A stretch of DNA of 64,000 bases from an uncultured Paludibacter sp. (GCA_937927845.1 CALFXE010000218.1:13142-77141), one strand, 5' to 3'. Counted from the first letter of the stretch, positions 1 through 7,597 are shown. The notes: generated from the sequence alone by a model not told the origin. Program-made: numbers and translations.

Positions 1-346
1 TCAACGTAGTGGCTTCTGAAGCATTTAATTGCTTAATCTTTATCATCCATCCGTCAGTAAATGAGGCTGTATTTACTAAATCTGCATGGTCTTTTAAAGA
101 TGTATTGACTTCTAATATTTCACCGCTTACCGGCATAAATAAATCTGATGTTGTTTTAACTGCTTCTACAGAACCAAACACTGCATCTTTACTGAATTGC
201 TTGCCAATGTTGGGAAGGTCAATGTAAACAATCTCCCCTAATTCACTTTGTGCAAATTCGGTTATGCCTACTAATGCTTCGCTGTTATCTAAAACCTTTA
301 ACCAGGTGTGTTCTTTTGAGTATTTGTAGTCGGCTGGAAATTGCAT
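1..346 (-). CDS. gcvH: glycine cleavage system H protein (partial)
   Basis: From the ATG at 344-346 the minus strand encodes about 115 residues of a GcvH-type lipoyl carrier protein; the frame is still open at base 1, so the last few residues lie outside the window (family length about 125). The N-terminus reads like other H proteins (YSKEHTWLKV, then VGITEFAQSELGEIVYIDLP), and the lipoyl-lysine region is GSVEAVKTTSDL with Lys64 as the expected attachment site. GcvH shuttles the aminomethyl group between glycine cleavage enzymes. Its place at the end of an arsenic cluster is odd; it could be ordinary chromosome flanking the island or a cargo copy. Confidence 0.9.
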   Translation of the reverse strand, partial: MQFPADYKYSKEHTWLKVLDNSEALVGITEFAQSELGEIVYIDLPNIGKQFSKDAVFGSVEAVKTTSDLFMPVSGEILEVNTSLKDHADLVNTASFTDGWMIKIKQLNASEATTL

Positions 347-364
347 TTTATTTAGTTTTGATGG

Positions 365-1138
365 TTAATAACCTTTCCGCAACATATCAGCATATTCGTT
401 TGGTAAAGGGCTTTCTTCAACTGCTTTTGCTGCTTTTTCTACATCGTAGTCGAACCTGATAAATTCTACCTGTACTGCATCTTTGTTCGTTATGCTGCTG
501 TCCGCATTGATGGTCAGCATTACATAACAGCCTTTTGGGTTCCCATCTTTTGGCTTGCCTACTGAACCGGTATTAATTGCATGACGGTAATGTGTGTTTT
601 CGGTTGGCTCTGTTGGCAGTATTCTGTGATAAGGCTTGTGTGTATGACCGAAGCACATAATATCTGCATCTGCCTGTTCCATTATCCGCAATAAACTTTT
701 CTCGTCTCTATCTTCAAACAGGTATTCGTTTATCTTTCTTGGACTGCCATGAACTAACAACAGGTTGAGCTTATCGTTATTCAACTGGAACTCTACTTTG
801 ATGTGTGCCGGTAACGTTCTTAAATATTTTCTTTCTTCCGGCTTCACAATAGAGTTGGTGAAGCTGATGGAGATTTTGCCCATGTCTTTTTCAGGCTCGG
901 TCTTGTAGGCACAACCACATTCATCACTCATTAAACCAATGCCCTGGTCGTAGTTGCCTGCAATGGTTGGTATGCCCCTTCTTCTTATGTCATTTACTAC
1001 TTCGTTTGCCCAAATGTTATACCCTACTAAATCACCCAGGCAATAAATAGCATCGGGCTTTTGTTCTTCAATGCTTTTTAAACAGGCATCCAAGGCGGGA
1101 AGGTTTGCATGAATATCTGAAAAGAGTGCAATTTTCAT
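365..1138 (-). CDS. metallophosphoesterase family protein
   Basis: This 257-residue cytoplasmic protein carries the calcineurin-like dinuclear-metal motifs in order: DIHAN (Asp8, His10), GDLVGY (Asp36), GNYDQG (Asn62, with Tyr where many relatives have His) and GHTH near residue 165. Family members hydrolyse phosphomonoesters or phosphodiesters; the substrate cannot be read from the sequence. It ends 18 bases before the gcvH start and follows a 72-residue unknown gene, apparently at the 3' end of the arsenic operon. Together with the Pit phosphate transporter two genes upstream it suggests a phosphate or arsenate-related role, which is inference. Confidence 0.85.
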   Translation of the reverse strand: MKIALFSDIHANLPALDACLKSIEEQKPDAIYCLGDLVGYNIWANEVVNDIRRRGIPTIAGNYDQGIGLMSDECGCAYKTEPEKDMGKISISFTNSIVKPEERKYLRTLPAHIKVEFQLNNDKLNLLLVHGSPRKINEYLFEDRDEKSLLRIMEQADADIMCFGHTHKPYHRILPTEPTENTHYRHAINTGSVGKPKDGNPKGCYVMLTINADSSITNKDAVQVEFIRFDYDVEKAAKAVEESPLPNEYADMLRKGY

Positions 1139-1147
1139 AATGATAGA

Positions 1148-1366
1148 TTATTTTACGTTTGAAATGTTGAAGTAATTCAGAATAATAAGTTTCTCATCCT
1201 GATTTAGAGTTTTTTGCTTTTGTTCTGCCCATTCTAAAACTTCTTGGGATGTATTGTCGGCGTAAAAATTAAACGTAGGTAATTTCAGGTCTGCAATCTC
1301 AAAGGCGTGTACATGTTGGTCGCCTGACTGAATTACAAAACTTATGTACGTTTTAAAAGTTTGCAT
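1148..1366 (-). CDS. hypothetical protein, 72 residues
   Basis: I do not recognise this small gene. It fits tightly between the Pit transporter (2-base gap) and the metallophosphoesterase (9-base gap), which is the main argument that it is translated. The product has no membrane segment or signal peptide; it begins MQTFKTYISFVIQSGDQHVH and is mixed in charge with several aromatic residues. Nothing supports a function beyond membership of the arsenic/phosphate operon. Confidence 0.6.
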   Translation of the reverse strand: MQTFKTYISFVIQSGDQHVHAFEIADLKLPTFNFYADNTSQEVLEWAEQKQKTLNQDEKLIILNYFNISNVK

Positions 1367-1368
1367 AT

Positions 1369-2355
1369 CTATAAGATTAATTTAGTGAGATAATAAACAA
1401 AGGCTGATAAAAAAGAAGTAATCGGTATAGTAATAATCCAAGCAATAATTATACTTTTTGTAACACCCCACCTTACAGCACTTAACCGCTTTGTGAGCCC
1501 TGCGCCAATGATTGCACCTGTAATAGTATGTGTGGTACTTACAGGGATACCTAACATGCCTGTTGCGAAAAGTGTTATTGCCCCACCAGTTTCGGCACTA
1601 AATCCTTCAAAAGACCGAAGATGTGTTATACGTGTACCCATTGTTTTTACAATTCGCCATCCGCCCATCAATGTTCCAATTGCCATTGCACTTTGACATG
1701 AAAGAACAACCCAAAAAGGAATATGGTCTGTGGCATTTGCCATGTTTGCTGCTATAAGAGAAGCGAAAATTATCCCCATTACTTTTTGGGCATCATTAGC
1801 GCCGTGCCCGAGGCTATACATTGCAGAAGAAATTAATTGCAACCTTTTAAAAATAGAATTAGCCTGCCCGTAGGCAAGATTTCTTGAAAGCAGGATTACA
1901 ATACCTGATATAAGTATAGATGTCATCATACCTATTACGGGTGCAAGAAATATGAATGCAATTATTCTAAGCACTTCACCTAAAAAAATAACTGAAAACC
2001 CTGCATGAGCAACTGCTGCACCCACAAAGCCACCTATTAGTGTGTGGGATGAACTTGAAGGAATACCGAACCACCATGTTACTAAATTCCATGTGATTGC
2101 ACCTATTAACCCTGCAAGCACTACCTGCAGCGTAATGGTTTCCGGATGAACTATGCCTTTGCCGATAGTATTTGCCACGTGGAGACCAAAAACCAAATAC
2201 GCGAGAAAATTGAATAATGCGGCCCATGCTACAGCCTGAAAAGGCGTTAGTACTTTTGTTGATACAATAGTAGCTATCGAGTTGGCGGCATCATGAAAAC
2301 CGTTGATTAAATCAAAGATTAGAGCTAAGGCGACAACTATAATTAAAAGTGTCAT
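1369..2355 (-). CDS. pit: inorganic phosphate transporter, PiT family
   Basis: This is a multi-spanning inner-membrane protein of about 328 residues with both signature repeats of the PiT family, GFHDAANSIATIVSTK near the N-terminus and GHGANDAQKVMG in the middle. PiT proteins import metal-phosphate by proton symport and also take up arsenate. I place the start at the ATG at 2353-2355, which overlaps the acr3 stop as ATGA; an in-frame start 14 codons upstream lies inside acr3 and is less likely. In an arsenic operon without arsC, such a transporter may secure phosphate uptake or discriminate against arsenate; that is inference. Confidence 0.9.
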   Translation of the reverse strand: MTLLIIVVALALIFDLINGFHDAANSIATIVSTKVLTPFQAVAWAALFNFLAYLVFGLHVANTIGKGIVHPETITLQVVLAGLIGAITWNLVTWWFGIPSSSSHTLIGGFVGAAVAHAGFSVIFLGEVLRIIAFIFLAPVIGMMTSILISGIVILLSRNLAYGQANSIFKRLQLISSAMYSLGHGANDAQKVMGIIFASLIAANMANATDHIPFWVVLSCQSAMAIGTLMGGWRIVKTMGTRITHLRSFEGFSAETGGAITLFATGMLGIPVSTTHTITGAIIGAGLTKRLSAVRWGVTKSIIIAWIITIPITSFLSAFVYYLTKLIL

Positions 2356-3431
2356 ATAGTGACTCGTTGTTTTTTGTAATATTTTCTTTTCAGCCAAAAA
2401 GCCACATTGACCAAACCAATGAGAACAGGCACTTCTACTAATGGACCAATAACCCCGGCAAAGGCTTGACCGCTGTTGATGCCAAAGACACCTATTGCAA
2501 CCGCAATAGCTAATTCAAAGTTGTTACCTGCCGCCGTAAAAGCTATTGATGCGTTGGTTGAGTAGTCTGCTCCCATTTTCTTGCCGATAAAGAAGCTGAT
2601 AATAAACATGATGGCAAAGTAGATGACTAAAGGAATGGCTATTCTAATTACATCAAAAGGTATCTGGACAATCAATTCCCCTTTGAGGCTAAACATGACA
2701 ACGATGGTAAATAGTAATGCTATCAATGTAATTGGGGAGATAGCCGGAATAAACTTCTTTGTGTACCACTCTTCACCCATTGCTTTGCGAAGAATGAGCC
2801 TGGTGAGAACTCCGGCGGCGAAAGGAATACCTAAATAGATGGCAACACTTTCCGCAATTTGTCCAATGGTAATATTAACTTCTGAACCTGTAATGCCAAA
2901 GAGTGGCGGCAGTAAGGTTACAAAGACATAAGCATAAACGCTATAAAGCAAAACCTGAAAAATGCTGTTTAATGCTACTAAACCCGCTGCATATTCTCTG
3001 CTACCTTCTGCTAATTCGTTCCATACAATCACCATTGCAATGCAACGAGCCAAACCAATGAGTATAAGCCCAATCATGTATTCAGGATAGCCATGTAGAA
3101 ACACGATAGCAAGGATGAACATGAGAATTGGACCTATAATCCAGTTCAGCAGTAAGGATACTCCTAAAACCTTTGTATTTTTAAATACTTCCCTCAGCTT
3201 CTCGTATCTCACTTTTGCAAAAGGAGGATACATCATCAGTATTAATCCTACGGCTAAAGGAAGGTTGGTTGCACCTGTTGAAAATGAATTAATAAATGTT
3301 GAAGACGAGGGAAAGAAGTAGCCAATGGCTACTCCTGCACCCATCGCTAAAAATATCCATAGGGTTAAATACCTGTCTAAGAAACTTAACCGCTTTCGTT
3401 CGTTTGCCGGAGCACAATTGTTTACTGACAT
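2352..3431 (-). CDS. acr3: arsenite efflux permease, ACR3 family
   Basis: The product (about 359 residues from the ATG at 3429-3431) is an Acr3-type arsenite exporter. Visible family features are the opening LSFLDRYLTLWIFLAM, the PLAVGLILMMYPPFAKVRY segment, the conserved cysteine in GLARCIAMVIVW, and WNELAEGSREYAAGLVALNS. It expels As(III) from the cytoplasm using the proton motive force. An upstream in-frame extension overlaps arsM by over 100 bases and lacks family similarity, so I reject it. The stop overlaps the pit start by 4 bases, so the two are probably translationally coupled. Confidence 0.95.
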   Translation of the reverse strand: MSVNNCAPANERKRLSFLDRYLTLWIFLAMGAGVAIGYFFPSSSTFINSFSTGATNLPLAVGLILMMYPPFAKVRYEKLREVFKNTKVLGVSLLLNWIIGPILMFILAIVFLHGYPEYMIGLILIGLARCIAMVIVWNELAEGSREYAAGLVALNSIFQVLLYSVYAYVFVTLLPPLFGITGSEVNITIGQIAESVAIYLGIPFAAGVLTRLILRKAMGEEWYTKKFIPAISPITLIALLFTIVVMFSLKGELIVQIPFDVIRIAIPLVIYFAIMFIISFFIGKKMGADYSTNASIAFTAAGNNFELAIAVAIGVFGINSGQAFAGVIGPLVEVPVLIGLVNVAFWLKRKYYKKQRVTI

Positions 3432-3453
3432 AGATTTTTTAATGTGAATTGGA

Positions 3454-4302
3454 TTAATTACAACAATCAGTACCGCAGCAAGCTTTTTCTTCTTTTGTAG
3501 GCTTTTCTGCATAAACCGTAATGCTTCTGATACCTGTGCCCGATTGCTTAAATTCTGCAATTTGGTCTGCTGTCAGGTAGTTGCTTAAAATATCATCAGG
3601 GATAATGATTGCCTTGTCTTTTTGCATTGTAATGTTTTTAAAACCGTTTGCTTCTATCAGTTCTAAGTACACCTGTTTTTGAATAGCACCAGCTACGCAA
3701 CCTGCATACATTTCGGCAGCTTCCCTGATTTCTTTAGGTAACTGACCTTCTAAAACAATATCAGAAATGGAGAAGTGACCAGCTGGCTTTAGCACTCTGT
3801 ATATTTCCTTTATTACTCCGTCTTTGTTGGGTACAAGGTTCAAAACACAATTGCTTACAATCACATCGGCGGTATTAGCAGTAACAGGCATCTTTTTAAT
3901 ATCTCCCTGCCTAAATTCTACGTTATTAAATCCCCTTACTTCATTGTTCTGCCTTGCTCTTTCAATCATTGCCGGTGTAAAGTCAATGCCGATTACTTTA
4001 CCTGTCTCACCTGTTTCATGTCTGGCTATGAACGCATCGTTACCTGCTCCGCTGCCCAAGTCAATAACAACATCGCCTTTTTTGATTTTGGCAAACTGTG
4101 TTGGAAGCCCGCAGCCCAAGCCTAAATCAGCATCAGGGTTGTAACCTTCCAGTTGTGTATAATCGTCAGCCATGATGTTGTAAACTTCGGTACTACAACC
4201 ACCAGCCCCACAACATGAAGACTGGTTGGTTTCTTTGTCCTGTAAAGCAATCTCTGAATACTTCTGCCTTACCAGTTCTTTTACTTGTTCGTTAGTTTCC
4301 AT
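3454..4302 (-). CDS. arsM: arsenite S-adenosylmethionine methyltransferase
   Basis: This 282-residue enzyme methylates As(III) using S-adenosylmethionine. The SAM-binding motif is VIDLGSGAGNDAF (about residues 79-91). The three cysteines that bind arsenite in ArsM proteins are present as Cys64 (GLGCGLP), Cys152 (SNCVLNL) and Cys202 (YAGCVAG). Extra cysteine pairs occur at residues 30-31 and 36 and in the C-terminal tail (CCGTDCC), and may help capture arsenic. It lies between arsR and acr3, and an ArsR-type operator sits 22 bases upstream of its start, suggesting a second regulated promoter inside the operon. Confidence 0.95.
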   Translation of the reverse strand: METNEQVKELVRQKYSEIALQDKETNQSSCCGAGGCSTEVYNIMADDYTQLEGYNPDADLGLGCGLPTQFAKIKKGDVVIDLGSGAGNDAFIARHETGETGKVIGIDFTPAMIERARQNNEVRGFNNVEFRQGDIKKMPVTANTADVIVSNCVLNLVPNKDGVIKEIYRVLKPAGHFSISDIVLEGQLPKEIREAAEMYAGCVAGAIQKQVYLELIEANGFKNITMQKDKAIIIPDDILSNYLTADQIAEFKQSGTGIRSITVYAEKPTKEEKACCGTDCCN

Positions 4303-4323
4303 TGTACTTATATTTTTTATATT

Positions 4324-4339
4324 ATCGGAATATTACGAT
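4324..4339. promoter_or_regulatory. probable ArsR operator upstream of arsM
   Basis: The sequence ATCGGAATATTACGAT is a near-perfect palindrome (ATCG, N, AATATT, N, CGAT). The same pattern occurs upstream of arsR at 4698-4713. Two copies flanking arsR and preceding arsM fit ArsR autoregulation plus separate control of arsM. The ArsR assignment is inference from position. Confidence 0.65.
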
Positions 4340-4358
4340 GATTATAAGCAAAAAAAAG

Positions 4359-4688
4359 TCAACAACAATTGCTGCCGCCTTTATAACTATCAAATAATTG
4401 ATTAAGCCAAGCCTGTGCAGTCTTCCACTCTTTCTCCTCAATGCAATAGCAAACTTTTGCTCCTTCAATTTCCCCTTTAATCAGTCCTGCTTCCTTCAAT
4501 TCCTTTAAATGTTGTGAAACGGTGCTTTGGGATAGCGGTAGTTCTTCAACTATGTCTCCGCACTGGCAGGTTGCCTTTGTCGCCAATAGTTTCAAGATGG
4601 CAATCCTTGCCGGGTGTGCCAATGCTTTAGCATATTTGGCTAACCTGTTTTCTCTTGTGCTGAACTCGTATGATTTAGTTGCTCCCAT
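4359..4688 (-). CDS. arsR: arsenic-responsive repressor, ArsR family
   Basis: This 109-residue winged-helix protein has the ArsR recognition helix (LSQSTVSQHLKELKEAGLI) and a sensor Cys pair at residues 41 and 43 (ATCQCGDIVEEL), the type of site that binds As(III) in the alpha3 region. A further Cys pair ends the protein (SNCC). It is the first gene of the arsenic cluster, with palindromic operators on both sides (4698-4713 and 4324-4339), so it very probably represses itself and arsM-acr3-pit. The start ATG at 4686-4688 begins MGATKSYEF. Confidence 0.93.
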   Translation of the reverse strand: MGATKSYEFSTRENRLAKYAKALAHPARIAILKLLATKATCQCGDIVEELPLSQSTVSQHLKELKEAGLIKGEIEGAKVCYCIEEKEWKTAQAWLNQLFDSYKGGSNCC

Positions 4689-4697
4689 AGTCTTTGT

Positions 4698-4713
4698 ATC
4701 GCAATATTACGAT
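4698..4713. promoter_or_regulatory. probable ArsR operator upstream of arsR
   Basis: ATCGCAATATTACGAT lies 9 bases upstream of the arsR start and matches the palindrome at 4324-4339 at 15 of 16 positions. Flanking bases extend the symmetry by one pair (TATCG...CGATA). On the minus strand a TAATTTTG box sits farther upstream, so the operator would lie downstream of that promoter element. Confidence 0.65.
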
Positions 4714-4770
4714 AGCATTTTAAATCAGCAAAATTATTTTTCAGTAACGCAGGAGCCGGCTCTTTTACTT

Positions 4771-5145
4771 TTATTGCCTTTCGGCTTGCTTTAGGAGAGA
4801 AATGATGAAGGCTATGCTTGTGATTGCAAAGATTGTGATGCCTACATAAACTTGTGGTTCGTTGAGAATGGGTAATGCAAAGCCGAACATTGCACAATTA
4901 AATGCTTTTGTAATGATGACTATTGATTTTTTAAATTTTGAACCGCCCCTGTCTATTGCAACAAGGTTAAGCAGTCCTGCAAATATGATAGCCATACCTG
5001 CATCGACAAACCAAAGTGTATCGGTGTTGATGTGTAGAGGAAATGCAAAACTGATATTCACTATTCCTAAAAGGATAATAATGTATGATACTATTTTAAT
5101 GAATGCTATACACAACAAGATTTGTTCATTTGTATTGGTGGACAA
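4771..5145 (-). CDS. small four-helix membrane protein, unknown
   Basis: I do not recognise this 124-residue protein. It is very hydrophobic, with about four membrane segments (near residues 10-32, 45-64, 78-92 and 98-117) and a charged cytoplasmic-type loop DRGGSKFKKS. It follows the GDCCVxC gene and overlaps it by 40 bases if the ATG at 5145 is used; a TTG start a few codons later would shorten the overlap. It is co-directional with the mercury-uptake genes, so it may be a further transport component, but it lacks the Cys pairs of MerC, MerF or MerT. Confidence 0.6.
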   Translation of the reverse strand: MSTNTNEQILLCIAFIKIVSYIIILLGIVNISFAFPLHINTDTLWFVDAGMAIIFAGLLNLVAIDRGGSKFKKSIVIITKAFNCAMFGFALPILNEPQVYVGITIFAITSIAFIISLLKQAERQ

Positions 5146-5321
5146 GCTACAGTAGCATAGCTACAAAATACGCAACAGTCACCTTGCTTTGGTTTTAATA
5201 CTGTTTCGCAGTTGGTACATTTATAGAAGTATTGGCAAGCATCTGTAAGCATTGTTTCTTCTTTATCAAAACCACAATTAGGACAAGTGATTGTTGACTG
5301 AAGTGTTAGTGTTTTTTCCAT
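5106..5321 (-). CDS. GDCCVxC domain small protein
   Basis: This 71-residue protein is dominated by cysteines: CPNCGFDKEE near the N-terminus, CTNCETVLKP, then GDCCVFCSYATVACPP, the signature of the GDCCVxC family, and a terminal CC. It looks like a small zinc-ribbon or soft-metal-binding cytoplasmic protein. The family is known from Bacteroidota and Proteobacteria mercury loci, and here it directly follows merTP (2-base gap), which supports a role in intracellular mercury handling. The biochemical function is not established. Confidence 0.82.
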   Translation of the reverse strand: MEKTLTLQSTITCPNCGFDKEETMLTDACQYFYKCTNCETVLKPKQGDCCVFCSYATVACPPIQMNKSCCV

Positions 5322-5323
5322 GA

Positions 5324-5953
5324 TTAGTTTGTCGGAGTAACGGTCTTATAATCTTTTACTGTGTAGCCTGTTTTATTAATGGCTGCTTCAATTGTATTTA
5401 CATCAACTTTTGATTTATCAAAAGTTATTAAGCTGTTCCGGGATGCATAGGAAGTTTTATAAGCCAATACGCCTTTTACTTTAGCAAGTTCATTGTTTAC
5501 ATGCTCTTCGCAGCCTTCGCAGGTCATGCCCTGTATAGTGAACTTTATCTGCTGTTTGTTATCTACTGCTGCAATAACTGCACTTTGTACTTTCGGCTTT
5601 GGGTAAAACGTTTTTGCATACAAAGGAAATGTTATCATCAGTATGGCAAATACTGTTACGATGCCTAAGAATGTTTTTGTTTGAAGGAATGAAGCCTTCT
5701 TAGTCGTTTCGCAATTGCAATCCAAATCGTTTGTTTTAGCGGGTTTTAGTTTCTGAAACCATGCAAATACTAATACAGCAATTGACAATCCTATCAGATA
5801 AGGTCTTGCAGGTTCTATCCACGAAAAGTTAGGAGCTATGCTGTTGCTGCCGGCAAGTAATGCTATCCCAGGAGTTATACAACACAGCGAAGAAGCAAAG
5901 GCTGAAAGAAGCCCTGCACTTGTGAATGTACCAGGTGATTTTATACTTACCAT
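5324..5953 (-). CDS. merTP: mercuric ion transporter MerTP (MerT-MerP fusion)
   Basis: A MerT-like membrane part is fused to a MerP-like HMA domain in 209 residues. The first helix carries the vicinal pair Cys24-Cys25 (SSLCCITPGIALLAG), the loop between helices has a second pair (LDCNCETT), and after the third helix an HMA domain with GMTCEGCEEHV follows. In known Mer systems MerP captures periplasmic Hg(II) and hands it to MerT for import toward the reductase MerA. No merA occurs in this window, which makes the module puzzling. The start overlaps the upstream regulator gene by 7 bases. Confidence 0.92.
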   Translation of the reverse strand: MVSIKSPGTFTSAGLLSAFASSLCCITPGIALLAGSNSIAPNFSWIEPARPYLIGLSIAVLVFAWFQKLKPAKTNDLDCNCETTKKASFLQTKTFLGIVTVFAILMITFPLYAKTFYPKPKVQSAVIAAVDNKQQIKFTIQGMTCEGCEEHVNNELAKVKGVLAYKTSYASRNSLITFDKSKVDVNTIEAAINKTGYTVKDYKTVTPTN

Positions 5954-6327
5954 ACTGTTTCCAGTTTTTGAGTTTGTACATTAATGTGTTTAAAGAACGG
6001 CTTTAAAATCTTCAGGTTCTCCTGTGTAAGAGAGTAGTAAATTGTTTGTCCTTCCTTCCTTGTTTCTACAATGTTCCCATCTTTCAGTTTCCTAAGATGT
6101 TGTGATATGGCTGGAATACTCATGCCTAAAATGTCGGCAAGGTCGCATGGGCATAATTCCTTTTCTTCTTCTAATAAGTAAACAATCTTTAGCCGTACTT
6201 CATTACCTGCCAAAGCCAATATGTACGAAAGGCTTTCAAATGACTTCTGTGCTTTCTTTAGCTTGTCTTTACAATTTGTTATCTGCTCCTGGTCTGCAAA
6301 AAGTCTTATACAGGTGTTATTGTCCAT
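5947..6327 (-). CDS. ArsR/SmtB-family metalloregulator, CadC-like
   Basis: This 126-residue winged-helix repressor has the sensor motif ELCPCDLADIL (Cys59, Cys61) and the recognition helix MSIPAISQHLRKLKDGNIV. As in CadC, an N-terminal extension adds cysteines (Cys6, Cys19), giving a possible thiolate site for a large soft metal such as Hg, Cd or Pb. It is the first gene of the merTP operon, and its promoter overlaps a perfect 10-2-10 palindrome, so autoregulation is likely. It is not a MerR-family protein, so this mercury module would be controlled by derepression rather than activation. Confidence 0.9.
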   Translation of the reverse strand: MDNNTCIRLFADQEQITNCKDKLKKAQKSFESLSYILALAGNEVRLKIVYLLEEEKELCPCDLADILGMSIPAISQHLRKLKDGNIVETRKEGQTIYYSLTQENLKILKPFFKHINVQTQKLETVW

Positions 6328-6331
6328 GTGG

Positions 6332-6362
6332 CAAAGATAATTGGAATAAGTATTTAAGCAAA
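6332..6362 (-). promoter_or_regulatory. Bacteroidota-type promoter of the merTP operon
   Basis: On the minus strand TTTG (6359-6362) and TATCTTTG (6332-6339) are separated by 19 bases, matching the Bacteroidota TTTG/TAnnTTTG consensus. Only 4 bases separate the -7 box from the ATG at 6327, so the transcript would be leaderless or nearly so. Confidence 0.75.
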
Positions 6363-6372
6363 TGCTTAAATA
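6351..6372. promoter_or_regulatory. 10-2-10 inverted repeat operator for the CadC-like repressor
   Basis: TATTTAAGCA and TGCTTAAATA form perfect inverted arms around a 2-base centre. The size and AT-rich composition resemble SmtB/CadC operators (12-2-12). It overlaps the TTTG promoter element of the adjacent repressor gene, the position expected for repression by occlusion. Confidence 0.7.
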
Positions 6373-6690
6373 AAGTTAAACTGCATCTAACATTTTGTGT
6401 CTATAACGGTGAAAAAGAAAGTCGAGCAAAAAGCAAGTCCATGAGGAACGAGTGGCTTTTGCTGTGGTGAAGCAAACCTTTAATCTCTTTTATACTATCC
6501 GTTAGGGATTGAAGCGAAAATTCCTTCAAAGAAGATTGAAGCGGAAAGCCCGGCCCGAAGGGTAACGGCAAACAGAATTACTTTTCAGATTAGGTAACTT
6601 GCCAAGGAATAAGAAGTAACTTAAAAATCGTCATATTTTTTAACTGAATGCGCATTCGCTACTGTAAAGACTTAAGTAAAGTCATAAATT
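6373..6690. other. non-coding gap with possible structured element
   Basis: This gap of about 320 bases separates the minus-strand mercury/arsenic operons from the plus-strand cation cluster. I found no convincing gene. CCGTTA at 6499-6504 pairs with TAACGG at 6563-6568 around a purine-rich segment containing two GATTGAAGCG-like repeats (6507-6514 and 6535-6543 areas), and AGCAAAAAGC near 6425-6434 nearly pairs with GCTTTTGCT near 6453. It could be an intergenic repeat or structured RNA; no class is recognised. Confidence 0.35.
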
Positions 6691-6885
6691 ATGAAGAAGC
6701 ATCATTCAACGGGTAGAATTAAGCAAACACATGGGAGACCAAATGTTCCGGGAGTTAAAGTGAAACCGAAAAAGAAAAGAATTTCCTTTACCTGGAAAGA
6801 CATTCTCCTTTTTATCTTCTGTTTCATAATTTTTGTTGCAATGGTTCTGTTTATTTATGAACACGTCAAGCTTTTGTTTAAGTAG
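6691..6885 (+). CDS. small basic single-pass membrane protein
   Basis: This 64-residue product has a strongly basic first half (KKHHSTGRIK, then VKVKPKKKRIS) followed by one long hydrophobic helix at about residues 37-57 and a short tail. It resembles a cytoplasm-facing membrane peptide. No family is recognised. Clean open frame and membrane design argue for a real gene, but it stands alone with 6.4-6.7 kb gaps on either side devoid of other genes. Confidence 0.5.
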   Translation: MKKHHSTGRIKQTHGRPNVPGVKVKPKKKRISFTWKDILLFIFCFIIFVAMVLFIYEHVKLLFK

Positions 6886-7117
6886 GTGCCTGTTATGTTA
6901 TGGAAATGAATTAAAAAATGTTTGAAAAGAAACGCCTGATAAAAATTATAAACAAGACAGGCCAAGCTAAGCAGTTTTACTTTGTCATTGCACTTATTTG
7001 ATACCCAGAGGAACAACGCCCTTGTTTTAAAAACAGATAAAACTGAAAGTATTGTAAACGAGTTGGTTAATTTCTCCTATATTCGCAGATGTTTTAAACA
7101 TCCTTTCAAATGGCATA

Positions 7118-7510
7118 ATGAAGATAATCAGGCACATAGCTTTCTTTTTATCCCTCCTGGTAATGATGGGGCATGACATTGTACCTCACCTCCACCAGGA
7201 TGAAATGGAGCTATGCGATCACTCGGCTACAGTGCCTTTATCTTCAACTGCTCCGCAATCGGGCCTCGACAACTTTTTTAGCCATTTTCAGCACAGCCCT
7301 GCGCAACGCCATTTAGTTTATTTGCAATCTGTTGAAAAGAAAGCAGATTTCAAGATCAAAACTGCTCTTCCTTTCACCTTTGTTTATTCTTCCCTGTCGT
7401 CTTTGTTGTGGTATGCCAATTATAAAAAGCACCGCTTTCGTGAAAATAATATACCACCGCTACATCACTACTTAGCATCTTCTTCCTTTCGAGGTCCCCC
7501 TTCCTGTTAA
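7118..7510 (+). CDS. exported hypothetical protein preceding czcA
   Basis: The 130-residue product begins with a signal peptide-like helix (MKIIRHIAFFLSLLVMMGHD) followed by a potential metal-binding stretch HDIVPHLHQDEMELCDH rich in His, Asp and Cys. The C-terminus is aromatic and basic and ends in Cys. Short proteins of this kind often sit just upstream of RND metal-efflux genes in Bacteroidota, but I know no function. An alternative frame starting at 6982 overlaps this gene and lacks a signal peptide, so it was not chosen. Confidence 0.65.
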   Translation: MKIIRHIAFFLSLLVMMGHDIVPHLHQDEMELCDHSATVPLSSTAPQSGLDNFFSHFQHSPAQRHLVYLQSVEKKADFKIKTALPFTFVYSSLSSLLWYANYKKHRFRENNIPPLHHYLASSSFRGPPSC

Positions 7511-7585
7511 TTCCTCATCGTACTATTGCAATTACTTCAATAAGGAGTGCCCGCATTCCTGCTGTTTTTTCATGCGGCATTGCTG

Positions 7586-7597
7586 ATGTAATTACAT
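7586..7597. promoter_or_regulatory. 12-base palindrome upstream of czcA
   Basis: ATGTAATTACAT is a perfect palindrome in the 227-base gap before the czcA fusion gene. The same gap holds a small GCGGC/GCCGC hairpin near 7620-7635. The palindrome could be a repressor site; no protein is assigned. Confidence 0.3.

Noticed and set aside
9..227. Plus-strand open frame of 72 codons at the window start
   Set aside because: It is antisense to gcvH, whose minus-strand frame shows strong family conservation.
6982..7176. Open frame of 64 codons before czcA
   Set aside because: It overlaps the exported protein gene at 7118 and has no signal peptide, motif or neighbour support.
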